Shown here: piece after piece, positions 1 through 11,164 of the stretch | Layout of the letters: each line of letters begins with the position of its first letter | How positions within the stretch are numbered: position 1 is the first letter of the stretch | DNA from: Cladorhizidae sp. MBARI D1340-BT2 | Taxonomy: Eukaryota; Porifera; Demospongiae; Poecilosclerida; Cladorhizidae | Direction of reading: 5' to 3' | Assembly (NCBI GenBank): GCA_028752905.1 | Contig: JAQNBH010000015.1 | Span: 30,373,988-30,437,987 of the forward strand | Length of the DNA: 64,000 nt | Position numbers and translations under genes: made by a program | The notes under the pieces: generated by a model | The model's database searches: none | Seen by the model: only the letters and a program-made list of their open reading frames with translations | What the model was told of the DNA's origin: nothing

Positions 1-2061
1 CTGTTTATCGAATCAGGTGGTTGATTAGCTGCAAAGCTATTTGGTTTAAGTGGGAGAGGTTGATATTTACCACATCTTCTAACTAATGAATTTTCCCCCC
101 AATTTGATATTAATGGGGAGGTTTCTTCATTATGGCTGGAGTATTTGGAAGATGGAGAGATAGCTATTGAAATGGTGTTTCTGCTGTATCACTGACTGAG
201 AACCTGTCGACCATTTGGAATTAGCTCAGAGAGATAATGGTGGGGTGAGGAGGGATTACCACTGATGAGGATGGCTATGTACTGGTCATGTTAAAACTGA
301 TTTATCACTGGCCTGGATAGTGCCATGTTGCTGTCACACCTCCACCAGGTTAGGTCAGTATTTGTGTTGTTGACCCAATGATCTAAGTTGATGGAACACC
401 CAAGTCAAAGAGTATGAAATGATTACTATTTGAAGCCCAGTTTTTAGTGTAGATTTTCCCCAAGTTTCTGTGTTGGCAGTTTAGGTCTCATTGTAGAGCA
501 CTAGTGGAGGTGCTGCAGAAAAGTTGTGCTTCTGAAGAGCAATTGGCAGTGTTGAATTCATAATGGTGTTGAAATAAACATAGGATGTTGCATAAGCTAC
601 AACTCATTGGCCATCAGCAAGTTTACAATGATATATCAAGTGGAGATCAGTTGAATGGCTATTCTACCATTAGAAAAGTATAACTAAAATATATGCAAAA
701 TCCAGGAGACACCATGGTGTCAAAATAGGCCATAATGAGTATTCGATTATAAATGCAACCACATTTGCCAAAAAGTTTCTTCTAAGAACTAATGCATTCT
801 GAGTTGCACTCATGCAAATACAATGGTAAATCCCACTTACAATATACATACTTTGTTGTAGTTAATAGTCTAGTTGTAACCTTATTAGGAAATAGTTGTA
901 ACGATTGAGTTTGTGGATTAATGTTAGTGTGCTTTTTGAGAAATTGAATTGCATTTTAAGAAAAGTGTATCACTTGCATGGCCCAACAGTTTGGGAAGCA
1001 AACATCTGAGGACCGTAACCATGTTTTTGAAAATCTGTTTTACCATCCAACCATTACATCAATGATGAAATCAGTTGTACTAGCTACCACATTGTTTTGT
1101 CTGATTTCTCTAGACAATAAATTATTCTAAAGCAACCACTAGACCTATTACTATCCGTATCTCTTACTCTGGCCCTAATGCCAGCTGTAGGCATGTTCCT
1201 GTATGAATATTATCATAAAGCAATTCTAGTACAGTGTCAGGAATAAGTCATTCAGGATGTTGTCCACTGGTTGACGAATCACAATGATATATCATTTTAG
1301 ATTTGTATTTTCTTAAATAATGTATGTTTTTTACATACTGTAACTCTGTTAACAAACATTTTCTTTACAGTCACTTAGATATTCTTTGCTTGATGACAAA
1401 GAAATGTCCTGTGATCAATACCAGAGTAAAGAATTATCACACATTCATTTGCCTTCAGCCATTGAAGAAGAAAGTCTTAAAAATTGCATGTGAAAAAATT
1501 TGTGATCAACCAGATCAGGTACTTTACAATATCTGCCATTACTCTATTCATGCCACACAAATAAATTTGCTGAAAACAATTTAACAGAATCCATGAAATC
1601 TGGAAGATTCATTGCCAACAAAGTGGATGGACATGGGCACACCTATATCTAGTTGGTCATACATGCTGCTTCCATTAGGTCAACAAACACCTGGACTAGA
1701 CCTTGCTACTCTATGTGACCATGGGCCTTTTAATCACAGATGAAAACTTTGCTTTTCCAAAATAACAATGTGGAAGAACCCATCATGGTGGTTCATAGAC
1801 TACTTGCCATAATCTTAAACCTTGGGCCTGCCCCACTGTTAAAGGTATAGAGCTTTCTCTGTAAAACATACTAATAGGGAAACATTGTATGATGATGAAA
1901 AGAAGATTGCATGGTGCTTTGCTGAATTTCTAGGGGAATGCTAAGGAACTAACTGTCAGGAAGTCCACTACCATTTCCTGTTTCTGAATTTGTTGGGAAG
2001 TATCAAGTAGCTTAGCTTTGATAGTGGCAGATATGGAAAAGTTCGAGAGTCCTACCTAAAG

Positions 2062-2069
2062 TATATAAG
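2062..2069 (+). promoter_or_regulatory. TATA box of the IL-17-like gene, copy A
   Basis: TATATAAG lies 11 bases upstream of the first in-frame ATG (2080) and 83 bases upstream of the second ATG (2152). Transcription from a TATA box normally starts about 25-35 bases downstream, which would skip the ATG at 2080. This supports initiation at 2152. The same box is kept at 25181-25188 and, on the minus strand, at 8373-8380. Confidence 0.6.
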
Positions 2070-2151
2070 ATGGAGAGGAATGGCTCATAGACATCACAAT
2101 CTACTACCATCTAAACATATCTACCTAGAACTACATTACAGAATACTCAAT

Positions 2152-2781
2152 ATGTCCAGTACTAAACATGGCCAAGTCATTCTCTTCATAATCATTTCAG
2201 TGCAGTTTTCTGTACAATCACCCCTCTATCGGCGAGAGGTGAACGATGAAAGATCCTTTATTTATGACAGCTGTCCTCAAAATACAGTTGAAAAGTGCAA
2301 TCAATCCAGTATTGATCATTGCACATCTTTGGGAGAAGCATTTCAAAACAGAACACAAGGCGATTTGTCATTAGACACTCCCCAGCATGTCTTCAGTATG
2401 TTTGATCTCTTCTATTCTGGCATTCTAAGAGGTGAGAGAGTGCCAACACCCACACCAATCAATGCTTCCAAAGCGGAAAAAGAGAGAATAGCAAATATAA
2501 GATGTGGTGACTTACTCAGCACTATTAATTTGCCAACGAAGGATTCGGGGTCATGTCGCTGGAGTTACTCATGCAAATACAATCACGACCACTTCCCTAG
2601 TTTTCTTATCCAAGCTGAACTTCAACCGAAACCAGAGACTCCAGAGACAGTTGAGTGCACACCTCTTAAAGTCCGAGATTTGATGTTTGTGAGAACTATT
2701 TGCCAATTTGATCGTAATCAATCTCATTGGTGCCCTTGTGAAGATGAAGAGATCATCACAGGTTACAAGTCGAACACCTAA
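2152..2781 (+). CDS. Secreted cysteine-rich protein, IL-17-like (copy A)
   Basis: This is a single-exon frame of 209 codons. I chose the ATG at 2152 over 2080 because it directly precedes a signal peptide (hydrophobic core about residues 9-21, cleavage plausible near residue 23) and because of the TATA box position. Ten cysteines follow (41, 49, 57, 118, 135, 141, 169, 184, 194, 196), with four N-glycosylation sequons (50, 66, 104, 189) and a dibasic RR at 27-28. Residues 134-204 resemble the invertebrate IL-17 pattern: C-x-W-x-Y-x-C, then a Pro (149) and Ala (155), then C-T-P-L (169-172), a hydrophobic strand, W193 and a final Gly. The cysteine expected after Ala155 and the terminal G-C-x-C pair are absent; the end reads T-G-Y-K-S-N. 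If the family call is right, the protein would be an extracellular ligand acting through IL-17-receptor-type proteins. Another cystine-knot family is possible. That the gene is real is likely; the family assignment is tentative. Confidence 0.6.
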   Translation: MSSTKHGQVILFIIISVQFSVQSPLYRREVNDERSFIYDSCPQNTVEKCNQSSIDHCTSLGEAFQNRTQGDLSLDTPQHVFSMFDLFYSGILRGERVPTPTPINASKAEKERIANIRCGDLLSTINLPTKDSGSCRWSYSCKYNHDHFPSFLIQAELQPKPETPETVECTPLKVRDLMFVRTICQFDRNQSHWCPCEDEEIITGYKSNT

Positions 2782-3081
2782 GACTAAATTGCCATTCTCC
2801 AATCTGCAAAAGAAGTAGTCGTCTTAAATTATATTATTATTCACGACCAAATTGATGTTCATTAGGACATACATATAATGTATTCATAATTATAACAACC
2901 GAAACATATACCAAAAAATGCCAGAGGGGCAAGAAAACAGAAATTCCATTGCGAGTTTCACTATGTGTAATAATAGTTGTACACAATCTAAAATGCATAA
3001 TTATAACAACTTAATTCTTTTAAATATTATTATATCATTATAATTATTTTAATCTATAATGTGTTTAATAATATTTAGCAT

Positions 3082-3087
3082 AATAAA
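3082..3087 (+). terminator. Poly(A) signal AATAAA, copy A
   Basis: A canonical AATAAA lies about 300 bases after the stop codon of the IL-17-like gene. The equivalent position in copy B is 26201-26206. It fits a transcript of roughly 1 kb starting near 2090. Confidence 0.5.
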
Positions 3088-3109
3088 GTTTGCTTGAGAA
3101 TTCGTTGAA

Positions 3110-3205
3110 GCAATTGTTTGTTGTGGATAGCTAAGTTTTAAGTTAGCTATCTAACATTAAACAACTAGATCATCATACCTTCGGTGATAGTTCTGCTTCT
3201 TGGAT
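3110..3205 (+). repeat. Outer end of the arm repeat, with a perfect hairpin
   Basis: About 95 bases match the outer end of the long inverted arm at 4263 (same strand) and recur after copy B at 26225-26326. The block includes a perfect 9-bp inverted repeat, GATAGCTAA and TTAGCTATC, at 3126-3134 and 3143-3151, separated by 8 bases. Hairpins of this kind often sit near the ends of DNA transposons, but here the function is only inferred. Confidence 0.6.
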
Positions 3206-4262
3206 GTTTACTTTGGCTTGAATAAGGGCTGGTGAATGGAGTAATGGGCAGTGTTGATGCCTTATGTAATAACAGTAGTGAATGACCACTCCATTCAACA
3301 GTAGCAGTTATGTTTCCTTTCAATGGCTACAGTGGACTGACTCTAACTGATGGTACCTCTCTCCATCTGTCCCATTCAAAGAACTTAGTCACATGCTGAT
3401 TCCAGGTGCTCTTGCCTACAATTATGGTTGAAGCTTGCATGGACAATTACCATCCACAAGGCTTACTGATCTTGGACAAGGTTGTAGGTAAGTGAAGCGA
3501 GCCCTCACGAGGAAGTTGGAAGGAAAACTTGATATTGCCAAGCATGTCTTGTGTATGCATATGTAGGTTTTTATCTATGTATTTATGTATGTACCATATT
3601 TCACCATAAAAACTAGGAATGCGACATTCATCTCAAATAATCAAGCTTACTTTCAGCATTTAGTGGTTAGATATTATTGTATTTTAGCTTAAAGTAATTG
3701 ACGTTTCCTTCTTCATTTATCTTTTTACTGTGAAATAAGCATAGAATCATTAGTTTTAGTTACAATTTCTCCCAGTTATTTTGGTCGAGTGCTTCGATGC
3801 ACCCCCAGGTGATGACACTGACAATGACTTCTATGGCTATCTGCATTTTTGCAGAGAAAAACATCAACAGTCTTTGCAGAGGAAAACATCAACAGCCAAT
3901 GCTTCACTTGAAATTTTAGTTTACAAGTATGCCAGTGGCAGTGGAGTTTCTTTGACCATCCAAAGAACAAACTACCTTTCCTCAACAGTTTTCACCTCCC
4001 CTATTTTGCAGTTGTCAAACCACTCCTCCACTCACACTTGGTTCAGAACATATACAAGTGCATTTACAGACAAGATGAAAATTATCACTATAGCAGTTGT
4101 TCATCATATTTACTATTGCTGTCAATGTACTCTCAGTTGGCACAATTTAGATAGAATGAATTTAGCTACATTAGCTCTAGTAAAACTAACAGCTAGCATT
4201 TCATTAGAGCTTGCTAAATATAATTTTCATGAAGAACAAAATAACTTAGGACTCACAATCTG
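3206..4262. other. Stretch without a recognisable gene
   Basis: No domain was recognised. Bases 3492-3537 match a dispersed repeat also present at 62476-62523. A 160-codon frame at 3781-4263 has no ATG start, shows no recognisable domain, and contains a short internal duplication around 3850-3895, so I do not call it a gene. Confidence 0.4.
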
Positions 4263-4996
4263 AGGTTCTGAAAGGAATTGTTTGTTGCGGATAGCTCAGT
4301 TTTAAGTTGGTTATCTAACACTAAACAACTAGGTCATCATACATTCTGTGATAGTTCTGCTTCTTGGATGAGCAAGATGCAACAATATGATTATGTTGGT
4401 TACCACTCCGATCTGGACATGAATTATAAATTTTCCTGAGAGAAGAATTTGCGTGACGCTAGGATGCACTAAGTTGTCTACATGCAAGATTTTCTATTCG
4501 TTGATAAATATATACCACATTAACCCTACGGTAAATAGCTAAAGAGAAGCACCATTGATCTGTTAAATACCCAGCGTGCAATTTCTTTTCTATATTGCTA
4601 AAACTGTTTCTATGGCAAACTTATTTAATACTAAAGGCTATAGACATGCTTTTGGGGTGTACAAATGCTTAGACTGTCAGTTATCTTCTGGAATATAATG
4701 TGGCTGAATCTCAGTATTCTGGCATGATATTACGTTAAATATATGTGTGAATGTGTGTGGGTGTAAAATAATATTACCCTGAACTACCAATCTAATATTC
4801 CTAATGTACAACACTTGAGAGATGAGATGGGCTAACTATCATAATTTAGCTCTATCTAGCAAGATAATCTAGCTAGCTAGACATAAATTATTACTGTTAA
4901 AAATCAATCATATCTCTATTATTTTTATACACATCTTTGCTAACTAGCATTGACATCATCCACCATCGAGAAACTTCCTTATGTTCAGGTAAAGCA
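4263..4996 (+). repeat. Left arm of a long imperfect inverted repeat
   Basis: This block is homologous over about 0.7 kb to the reverse complement of 13163-13830. Shared landmarks in order include a TTAAACAAC-type block, the GATCTGGA block near 4410, GCACTAAGTTG near 4485, the GTGTGTGTG stretch near 4750, the TCTAGCAAGATAATCTAG block near 4855 and the TTCAGGT block near 4985. The inner 220 bases occur again in direct orientation at 11165-11390. The arms enclose 8.2 kb containing the dead inverted copy of the IL-17-like gene. It could be a transposon terminal repeat or a segmental inversion product. Confidence 0.75.
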
Positions 4997-7440
4997 TCTA
5001 CACTCCATCTGTCCATGTTTATACAAGGAGAGGAGCACCATAAAAGTAAACATGAAGATTTCTATAAGCTTGAAATGATACTAAAGTGTGACACACACTA
5101 TATACAAGGAGCGCTGCAGATAGTTGTGAGAAAGCTATAGCAAAAAACCTCATCTGTAGCTACACCTACTGCATTGTACTAGGTATGATCAAAAGAAATA
5201 AATCATCAGAATAATTACTGAGCACCCACTGTTTAGGTTAGCTTGAGCTACGCTACTTGTTATGTTTTACTAACTAACTTTTGACTTGAGAGTGCTACGA
5301 GAATGCTATTGCCATGAACCATAGGCATCTGCACTGGTCTGGGATCTTTTCCTACAGCACTCACCAATGTACACAGATTTAGCACCGTCTTGCTATGGTG
5401 GTGGAATGTGCATGTGCCTACTAATAACATTAATACATGGCACAGCTGAAGAATCACAATCTTTTTAAGCAGAACATCTAGCTGTTTGTTTTGGTAATGA
5501 AAATAGACTTCAGAAAAGTAGAGAGAGAGAGAGAAGTGTCAGAGAATGTTTCTTAAACAGCAGAACCAAGAAATGAAATTTGAGTTTTATAAAAAAATCA
5601 TGAGAAACCCAGCAGCCCAAGATAGAGAAGCTTCTTTAGGCTCGGGTGAAGTTTCATTCTGACTTAGCCACTCACTCTATTCATCTCAAACTCTAGTTGT
5701 AGATACATTTTGCTATAATGAAAATGCTGGTCATGGACGAGTTTCAAAATGAAAATGATCATTACGATCAATATTGACCTTGAAAACTGTGAGGAATATA
5801 CTGCTGTTCATAGTACAATCCAATCTAATGACATCAATAATTTACAGATCGGGAATCAGTTGTATTATAAGCCTGCAGCTATGCTCGGAATAGTAAAATA
5901 CTTAGAGAGTAATATGATGTAAATTTAAAATAGATTTTTTATGCAGCTTTGCTAGTCTCACAATGCCTTACATTCATTTCTAGTAATTAAGTTTGGCAGA
6001 AAAGAGTTTTCTCTAGGATGGACATTCGTGGCTTGCTCTCGAGTGTGTTTCTTGCTGCATGATATGCTTTCTGATCCATCTTTTGCTTACCTGCGATTCT
6101 CAAACCTAACGAACAGTAAATGATATCAAGAATGGCTGAAAGAAGACAAACCACTTGTAGACATTAAATATTCCACAATGTCATCTATTTACAGTTTCCT
6201 TTAATGACTACATCACCACATATTGGAGATAGAAATTCAACCATGGGTTGTTTTTGTATTCCAGCAGTGCATGATATGGGAAAAGCAGTCAGTTAGTAGT
6301 GGTTACCCTTCTGCCTCAGCATTTTGTCTGTCCATTAAAATGCAATCCCATGGACACGGTTGGCAGTGAAGAACTTGCCCAACTTAGGGCCTGAATGTGG
6401 AATCAAATGGTGATTTCAATAAATGGCTGGACCGAATCCTTTCTACCATTTTCTGAGGAAGTTGTTCCATAGCCAGTGACAAACTTAAACCTGGTGCGGT
6501 ACTTGTGGTTTCGATTGTGGAAAATAAGCTTGCGTAGCAGTGGACCATCCTTATAATACTCCTGTTGGTCAAGGTGAAGATACCAGTATGGATGTTGTTG
6601 TTGTACACTAAGCATCATGTTGAGTCCTTATGGGATGTACACCAATGCCGATTGGGAGGTGAGATTGTTTAAGCACGTGCGCTGGACTAGTGGGACACAA
6701 CCAAATGAGCAGTGTGATTATATGATTCGATTCAGAGTCTTTATCCTTTTCCTGCTAGTGACTATAATGACTGACCCATCCTCTATATACCTCATTAATA
6801 TTAAATGCCACAAGATTTTATTTTCTTCGGACTTTCCTGGACCCATGTTGCATCACACATTTGCATGAACACTCCAATGCATGTCTATAGAGCTTGAATC
6901 TTATTCATGTCTGAGTGGGATATTACAGGGCACATTTATAGTCATTCTTAAACCTTTAACGAGAAACTACTGCCTCAAACTTATGTCCATGTCTGATGTG
7001 CTGGCCCTGTAATTATAATTAAGTACAGAAAAGAGTGGCAAAATTTATATAATGCCATAGGTGTTTAATGGACCATCTGTCATTTAGGAATATATAACAT
7101 TTACAGTCTATTGTGAAACTATTTCTCTCATACTAATTTGCACAGGTAAAGCTTAGTCTAACTCTTGGCATCTAAGGAGTAATAGTTGTGATTCTTCTTT
7201 TAAACATGACATTACTGATTATAAACCATGTCCATGCCATTTTCCTGTTTGTGCTGATAACACTACTAGTCCTATGTTGTTTTCTCCCTTCCTCATCTCT
7301 ATTCTACTTCCACACATTTCAACTAATTTCTAAAGCACACATTATTATGCTAAATATTAGTAAACACATTGTAGATTATTAATAATAGATAAATTATTAC
7401 AATGGAGTAATATTTCAATGAATTGAGTTGTCATATGCAT
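4997..7440 (+). repeat. Segment V, copy 1 (directly repeated at 11381-12950)
   Basis: Both copies share, in the same order, a block ending in TTGTCTGTCCATT (near 6330) or TTGCCTATCCATT (near 11455), a block around 6470-6560 matching 12040-12150, and a 3' block near 7200-7440 matching 12780-12960. On the minus strand, frames at 6403-6618 and 12005-12205 share W-Y-L-H, H-N..H-K and G-T-T-S-S-E-N motifs. That suggests an ancestral coding stretch I cannot name. Neither copy has an intact gene now. Confidence 0.65.
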
Positions 7441-7678
7441 TTTAGATTGTGTACAACTATTATTACACATAGTGAGACTCGGAATGGAATTTCTGTTTTC
7501 TTGCCCGTCTAACATTTTGCAGTATATGTAATACTATTGTCATTTATGGTGTTATATTATACATTATTTAATATAATATCTATGTCCCAATGAACATCAA
7601 TTTGGTCATGAATAATAATATAGTTTAAGAAAACTACTTAGTTTGCAGATTGAGAATGGCAATTGAAATAAATTAATG

Positions 7679-8299
7679 TTACGAGTTCGACTTGTAACCT
7701 ATGATGATCTTTTCACCTTCACAAGGGCAACAATGAGATCGACTACGATCAAATTGGCAAACAGTTCTCACAAACATCAAATCTCGGACTTTAAGAAGTG
7801 TGCACTCAACTGTCTCTGGAGTCTCTGGTTTTGTTTGATGTTCAGCTTGGATAAGAAAACTAGGGAAGTGGTTGTGATTGTATTTGCATGAGTACCTCCA
7901 GCGACATGACCCCGAATCCTTCATTGGCAACTTGATACTGCTGAGTAAGTCACGACATCTTATATTTGCTATTCTCTCTTTTTCCTCTTTGATTGGTGTG
8001 GGTGTTGGCGCTCTCTCACCTCTTAGAATGCCAGAATAGAAGAGATCAAACATACTGAAGACATGCTGGGGAGTGTCTAATGACAAACCGCCTTGTGTTC
8101 TGTTTTGAAATGCTTCTCCCAAAGATGCGCAATGATCAATACTGGATTGATTACACTTTTCAACTCTATTTTGAGGACAGCTGTCATATATAAAGGATCC
8201 TTCATCGTTCACCTGTCACCGATAGAGGGGTGATTGTGCAGTAAACTGCACTGAAATGATTATGAAGAGAATGACTTGGCCAAGTTTAGTACTGAACCT
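7679..8299 (-). pseudogene. IL-17-like gene, dead inverted copy
   Basis: This is the minus-strand homologue of the intact genes at 2152 and 25271. Its start codon has become AGG (complement of 8297-8299), and a CGA codon just after the signal peptide has become TGA (complement of 8216-8218). Downstream of that stop the frame is open for 177 codons and keeps the C-x-W-x-Y-x-C motif and the C-T-x-L block. Two codons present in copies A and B (Asn-Ala before Ser-Lys) are replaced by a shortened Pro-Ile-Lys-Glu stretch. TATA and 3'-UTR sequence survive, which suggests duplication of genomic DNA rather than retroposition. Confidence 0.8.
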
Positions 8300-8372
8300 A
8301 TTGAGTATTCTGCAATTTAGGTAAGTTTAAGATGGTAGTAGATTGTGATCTCTATGAGCCATTCCTCTCTAT

Positions 8373-8380
8373 CTTATATA
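8373..8380 (-). promoter_or_regulatory. TATA box relic of the inverted copy
   Basis: On the minus strand the TATATAAG box sits at the same distance from the dead gene as in the intact copies. The promoter was therefore duplicated together with the coding part. Confidence 0.5.
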
Positions 8381-11164
8381 CTTTAGAGAGGACTCTCGAA
8401 CTATTCCATATCTGCCATCATCAAAGCTGAGCTACTTGATACTTCTCAACAAATTCAGAAACAGGAAATCGTAGTGGACTTACTGACAGTTAGTTCCCTA
8501 GCATTCCCCTAGAAATTCAGCAAAGCAGCAAGCAATATTCTTTGTCTGATCATGCAATCTTTCCATATTAGTATGTTTTATAGGGAGAGCGCTCAACTTT
8601 TAACAAAGGGGCAGGCCCAATGTTTAAGATTATGACAAATATCCTATGAACCACCATGATGGGTTCTTCCACATTGTCATTTTGGAAAACTAATTTTTTG
8701 GCTCTGAGAGATGATAAGGCCCATGGTCACATACAGTAGTAAGGTATGGTCCAGATGAGTGTTGACCTAATGGAAGCAGCATGTATGAGCAACTAGATAT
8801 AGGTATGCCTTAGTCCTTCCACTTTGTCGGCCATGGATCAGCCAGATTTCAAGGATTCTGTTATATTGTTTTCAGCAACATGTATTTGTGTGGCATGAAT
8901 AGAGTAATGGTAGATATTGACAAATACCTGAGCTGGGTGATCACACTGATTGATTCTATTGCACTTTTGAAGACGTTCTTCTCTAATGGCTGAAGGCAAA
9001 TTTATGTGTGATAATTCTTTACACCATTTTGTCTACCAGACATTTCTTTGAGGAAGGAATATCAATTAACTGTAAACAAATGTTTGTTGACAGAGATACA
9101 GTATGTCAAAAACTACATTATTTAAGAAAATACTACTCTACTAATGACATATCAGATTGTGATTCAACATGTGGACAACATCCTGGGTCACTTTTTCCTG
9201 ACACTATCCTAGTATTGCTTTATGATAATATTTAGAAAGGAACATGTCTTAAGCTGGCATTAGGGCCAGGGTAAGAGTTAGGGAGTGTAATAGGTCTAGT
9301 GATTGGTTTAAAATATTGTCTGGAGAAATAAGATGACAGAAAGTGGTAGTTAGTACAGATGCTTTCATCATTGATCTAATTGATCTAATGGTCGGAAGGT
9401 ATAGCAGATTTTCACAAAACATGGTTACGATTAAAATGCAATTCAATTTCCCCCCAAAACCCACTAACAGTAATGCACAAACTGAATCATTAAAACTATT
9501 TCCTAATAAGGTTACAACTAGACTATTAACTATATACAACAAAGCACATTTATGTATATATTGAAAGCGGGATTTAACATTGTATGTGCATGAGTGCAAC
9601 TCAGAATACCTCATTAGTTCTTAGAAGAGAATTTTGGCAAATGTGGTTGCTTTAATAATCGAATACTCATTATGGGTAGAAATATTACCATGCTGTCTCC
9701 TGGATTTTGTATCTGTATTTGTCTAATGGTAGAATAGCCCTTCAACTGATTTCCACTTGATACATCCTTGTAAAGTTACAGATGACCAATAAGTTGAAGC
9801 TGCTATTCCTTATTCACCTCCGTCATCCCTTTTAAACACCATTATGAATTCTAATTGCATAACATTTTTCTACTACCAAACTGTACTCTTCTCAGTTAAT
9901 CTTCTGTTTTAATACTTCCCTAACCAATGACTCATCCAGCCAACAATCCTAGTTATTCTGTAACTCAACATGAACCTATAAGCAAGAAGTGTTCCATAAT
10001 ATATATAGCCAAGCTGGGATTCTTGATCCTCTTTCTATAATCTTGGCTTGTTTATGAAGGAATGGACCGCTTCCCTGGCTTGGTTCACAGGAATGAGTGC
10101 GCTCGCATATCAATGTATGTTAAATCAACCATGTATGACTGCACTATAGATGAAATATTAAGCCCCACCACTATTCTCCAATGTCATATAATCAAAGTGC
10201 AAGTTTGGCATACCAATAATTTTAAGTCACTGACAATTGCTCTTCAGAAGCTCAACATTCCTGCAGTACTTCCACTTGTGCTGTGCAATCTTACTTAAAT
10301 AGCTTAATCACTCCTCACCACAACACTATCTCTCTGAGCTAAATCCAAACGGTCGACAGGGCTTCAGTCTGGGATACAAAAGAACAGCGTTTCAATAGCT
10401 ATCCATCCATCTTCCAAATTCTCCAGCCATTGAGAGTTCATAACTTGTTTTCTATAACAAATCAGTTCTGTACCAAAGACTTGTATTCCCCGTGGCTTCT
10501 ATTCTAAGTACATACTAGGTTGGGATTCTGAGTGTGGCCAGCATAATAATTAATGAAGTTTTTACCTATGCATCCAATGGTAAAGATACCTCCCCATTAA
10601 TATCAAATTGGGGGGAAATTCATTATTTAATATCAACCTCACCCATTCAAACCAAATAGCTTTGTAGTTAATCAAGCAACTGATTCGATGAACTGCAAAC
10701 GAGAAATTCTGCCACACCACTCCTGACTAGGATACCTGGATCCTAATCAACAATGACAATAGAGTCTTCTATTACAAAATCAAATTTTAACTTTGGGAGA
10801 ACCAGCATCCTCCATTCGTGGGTAGTGCATATATCACTACTGAAGTGGTATTTTCGAAACTGTAAGGTGCAATTAAGAAACTTAAGTATGAAAGTGTTCT
10901 CATCTAAACAACATTCATGCTTGAATAACATATCTATGCACATCCTCACCATGAGAACTGATTCCATGTCCTAAATATTAATTGGCTAGAACCAGTAGGA
11001 TTCCCTTCAGACCTGAAATGACACAATCTTTTTGACATCAACAAAAATAAATCAAATTATGACTCCAAAGCTACACTCCCACCGCTCTCCTCTCTCACCC
11101 TAAGGAAAGGTTAATCAATACTGTACATCACTATGGAATAGCAAGACAGGAGTGCAGAAGAACA

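Larger units (their letters stand above)
1..3281 (+). repeat. Repeat unit U, copy A (partial; partner at 23116-26400)
   Basis: This block is almost identical to 23116-26400 in the same orientation. I noticed only about ten differences, including a 4-5 bp insertion near 23957 and two amino-acid changes in the gene it carries. The copy is already under way at base 1, so its left edge lies outside the window. Bases 1-2060 contain no intact gene. They hold a mutated protein-like frame near 850-1240 (see findings), and diverged copies recur at 7437-11110 (inverted), 16770-17730 (inverted) and 17770-22690. The functional part appears to be the TATA box, the secreted-protein gene and the poly(A) signal between 2062 and 3087. 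Confidence 0.9.
7437..11110 (-). repeat. Repeat unit U, inverted copy
   Basis: Read on the minus strand, this block repeats copy A. The 3'-UTR end of U lies at 7437-7650, the gene at 7679-8299, the TATA box at 8373-8380, and the block matching window bases 1-120 lies around 10600-10700. It then continues about 400 bases further upstream than copy A can show, to about 11110; that extra part matches 22700-23115. Divergence from copy A is clearly higher than between copies A and B, so this is a much older duplication. Confidence 0.85.

Noticed and set aside
1324..1584. 86-codon frame in repeat unit U (also at 24443-24703)
   Set aside because: The homologous stretches in the inverted copy and at 22080-22250 are not open in this frame, there is no signal or domain, and the two intact versions are simply the near-identical copies A and B.
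2080..2151. Upstream in-frame ATG giving a 233-residue protein
   Set aside because: It lies only 11 bases after the TATA box, so it should be upstream of the transcription start, and it would bury the signal peptide. The ATG at 2152 fits better.
2569..2802. 77-codon minus-strand frame opposite the IL-17-like gene (also 25688-25921 and 7676-7891)
   Set aside because: It is the antisense shadow of the cysteine-rich coding region and has no independent support.
3781..4263. 160-codon plus-strand frame
   Set aside because: It starts with TTG, contains a small internal duplication, shows no domain or signal peptide, and overlaps the edge of the left arm.
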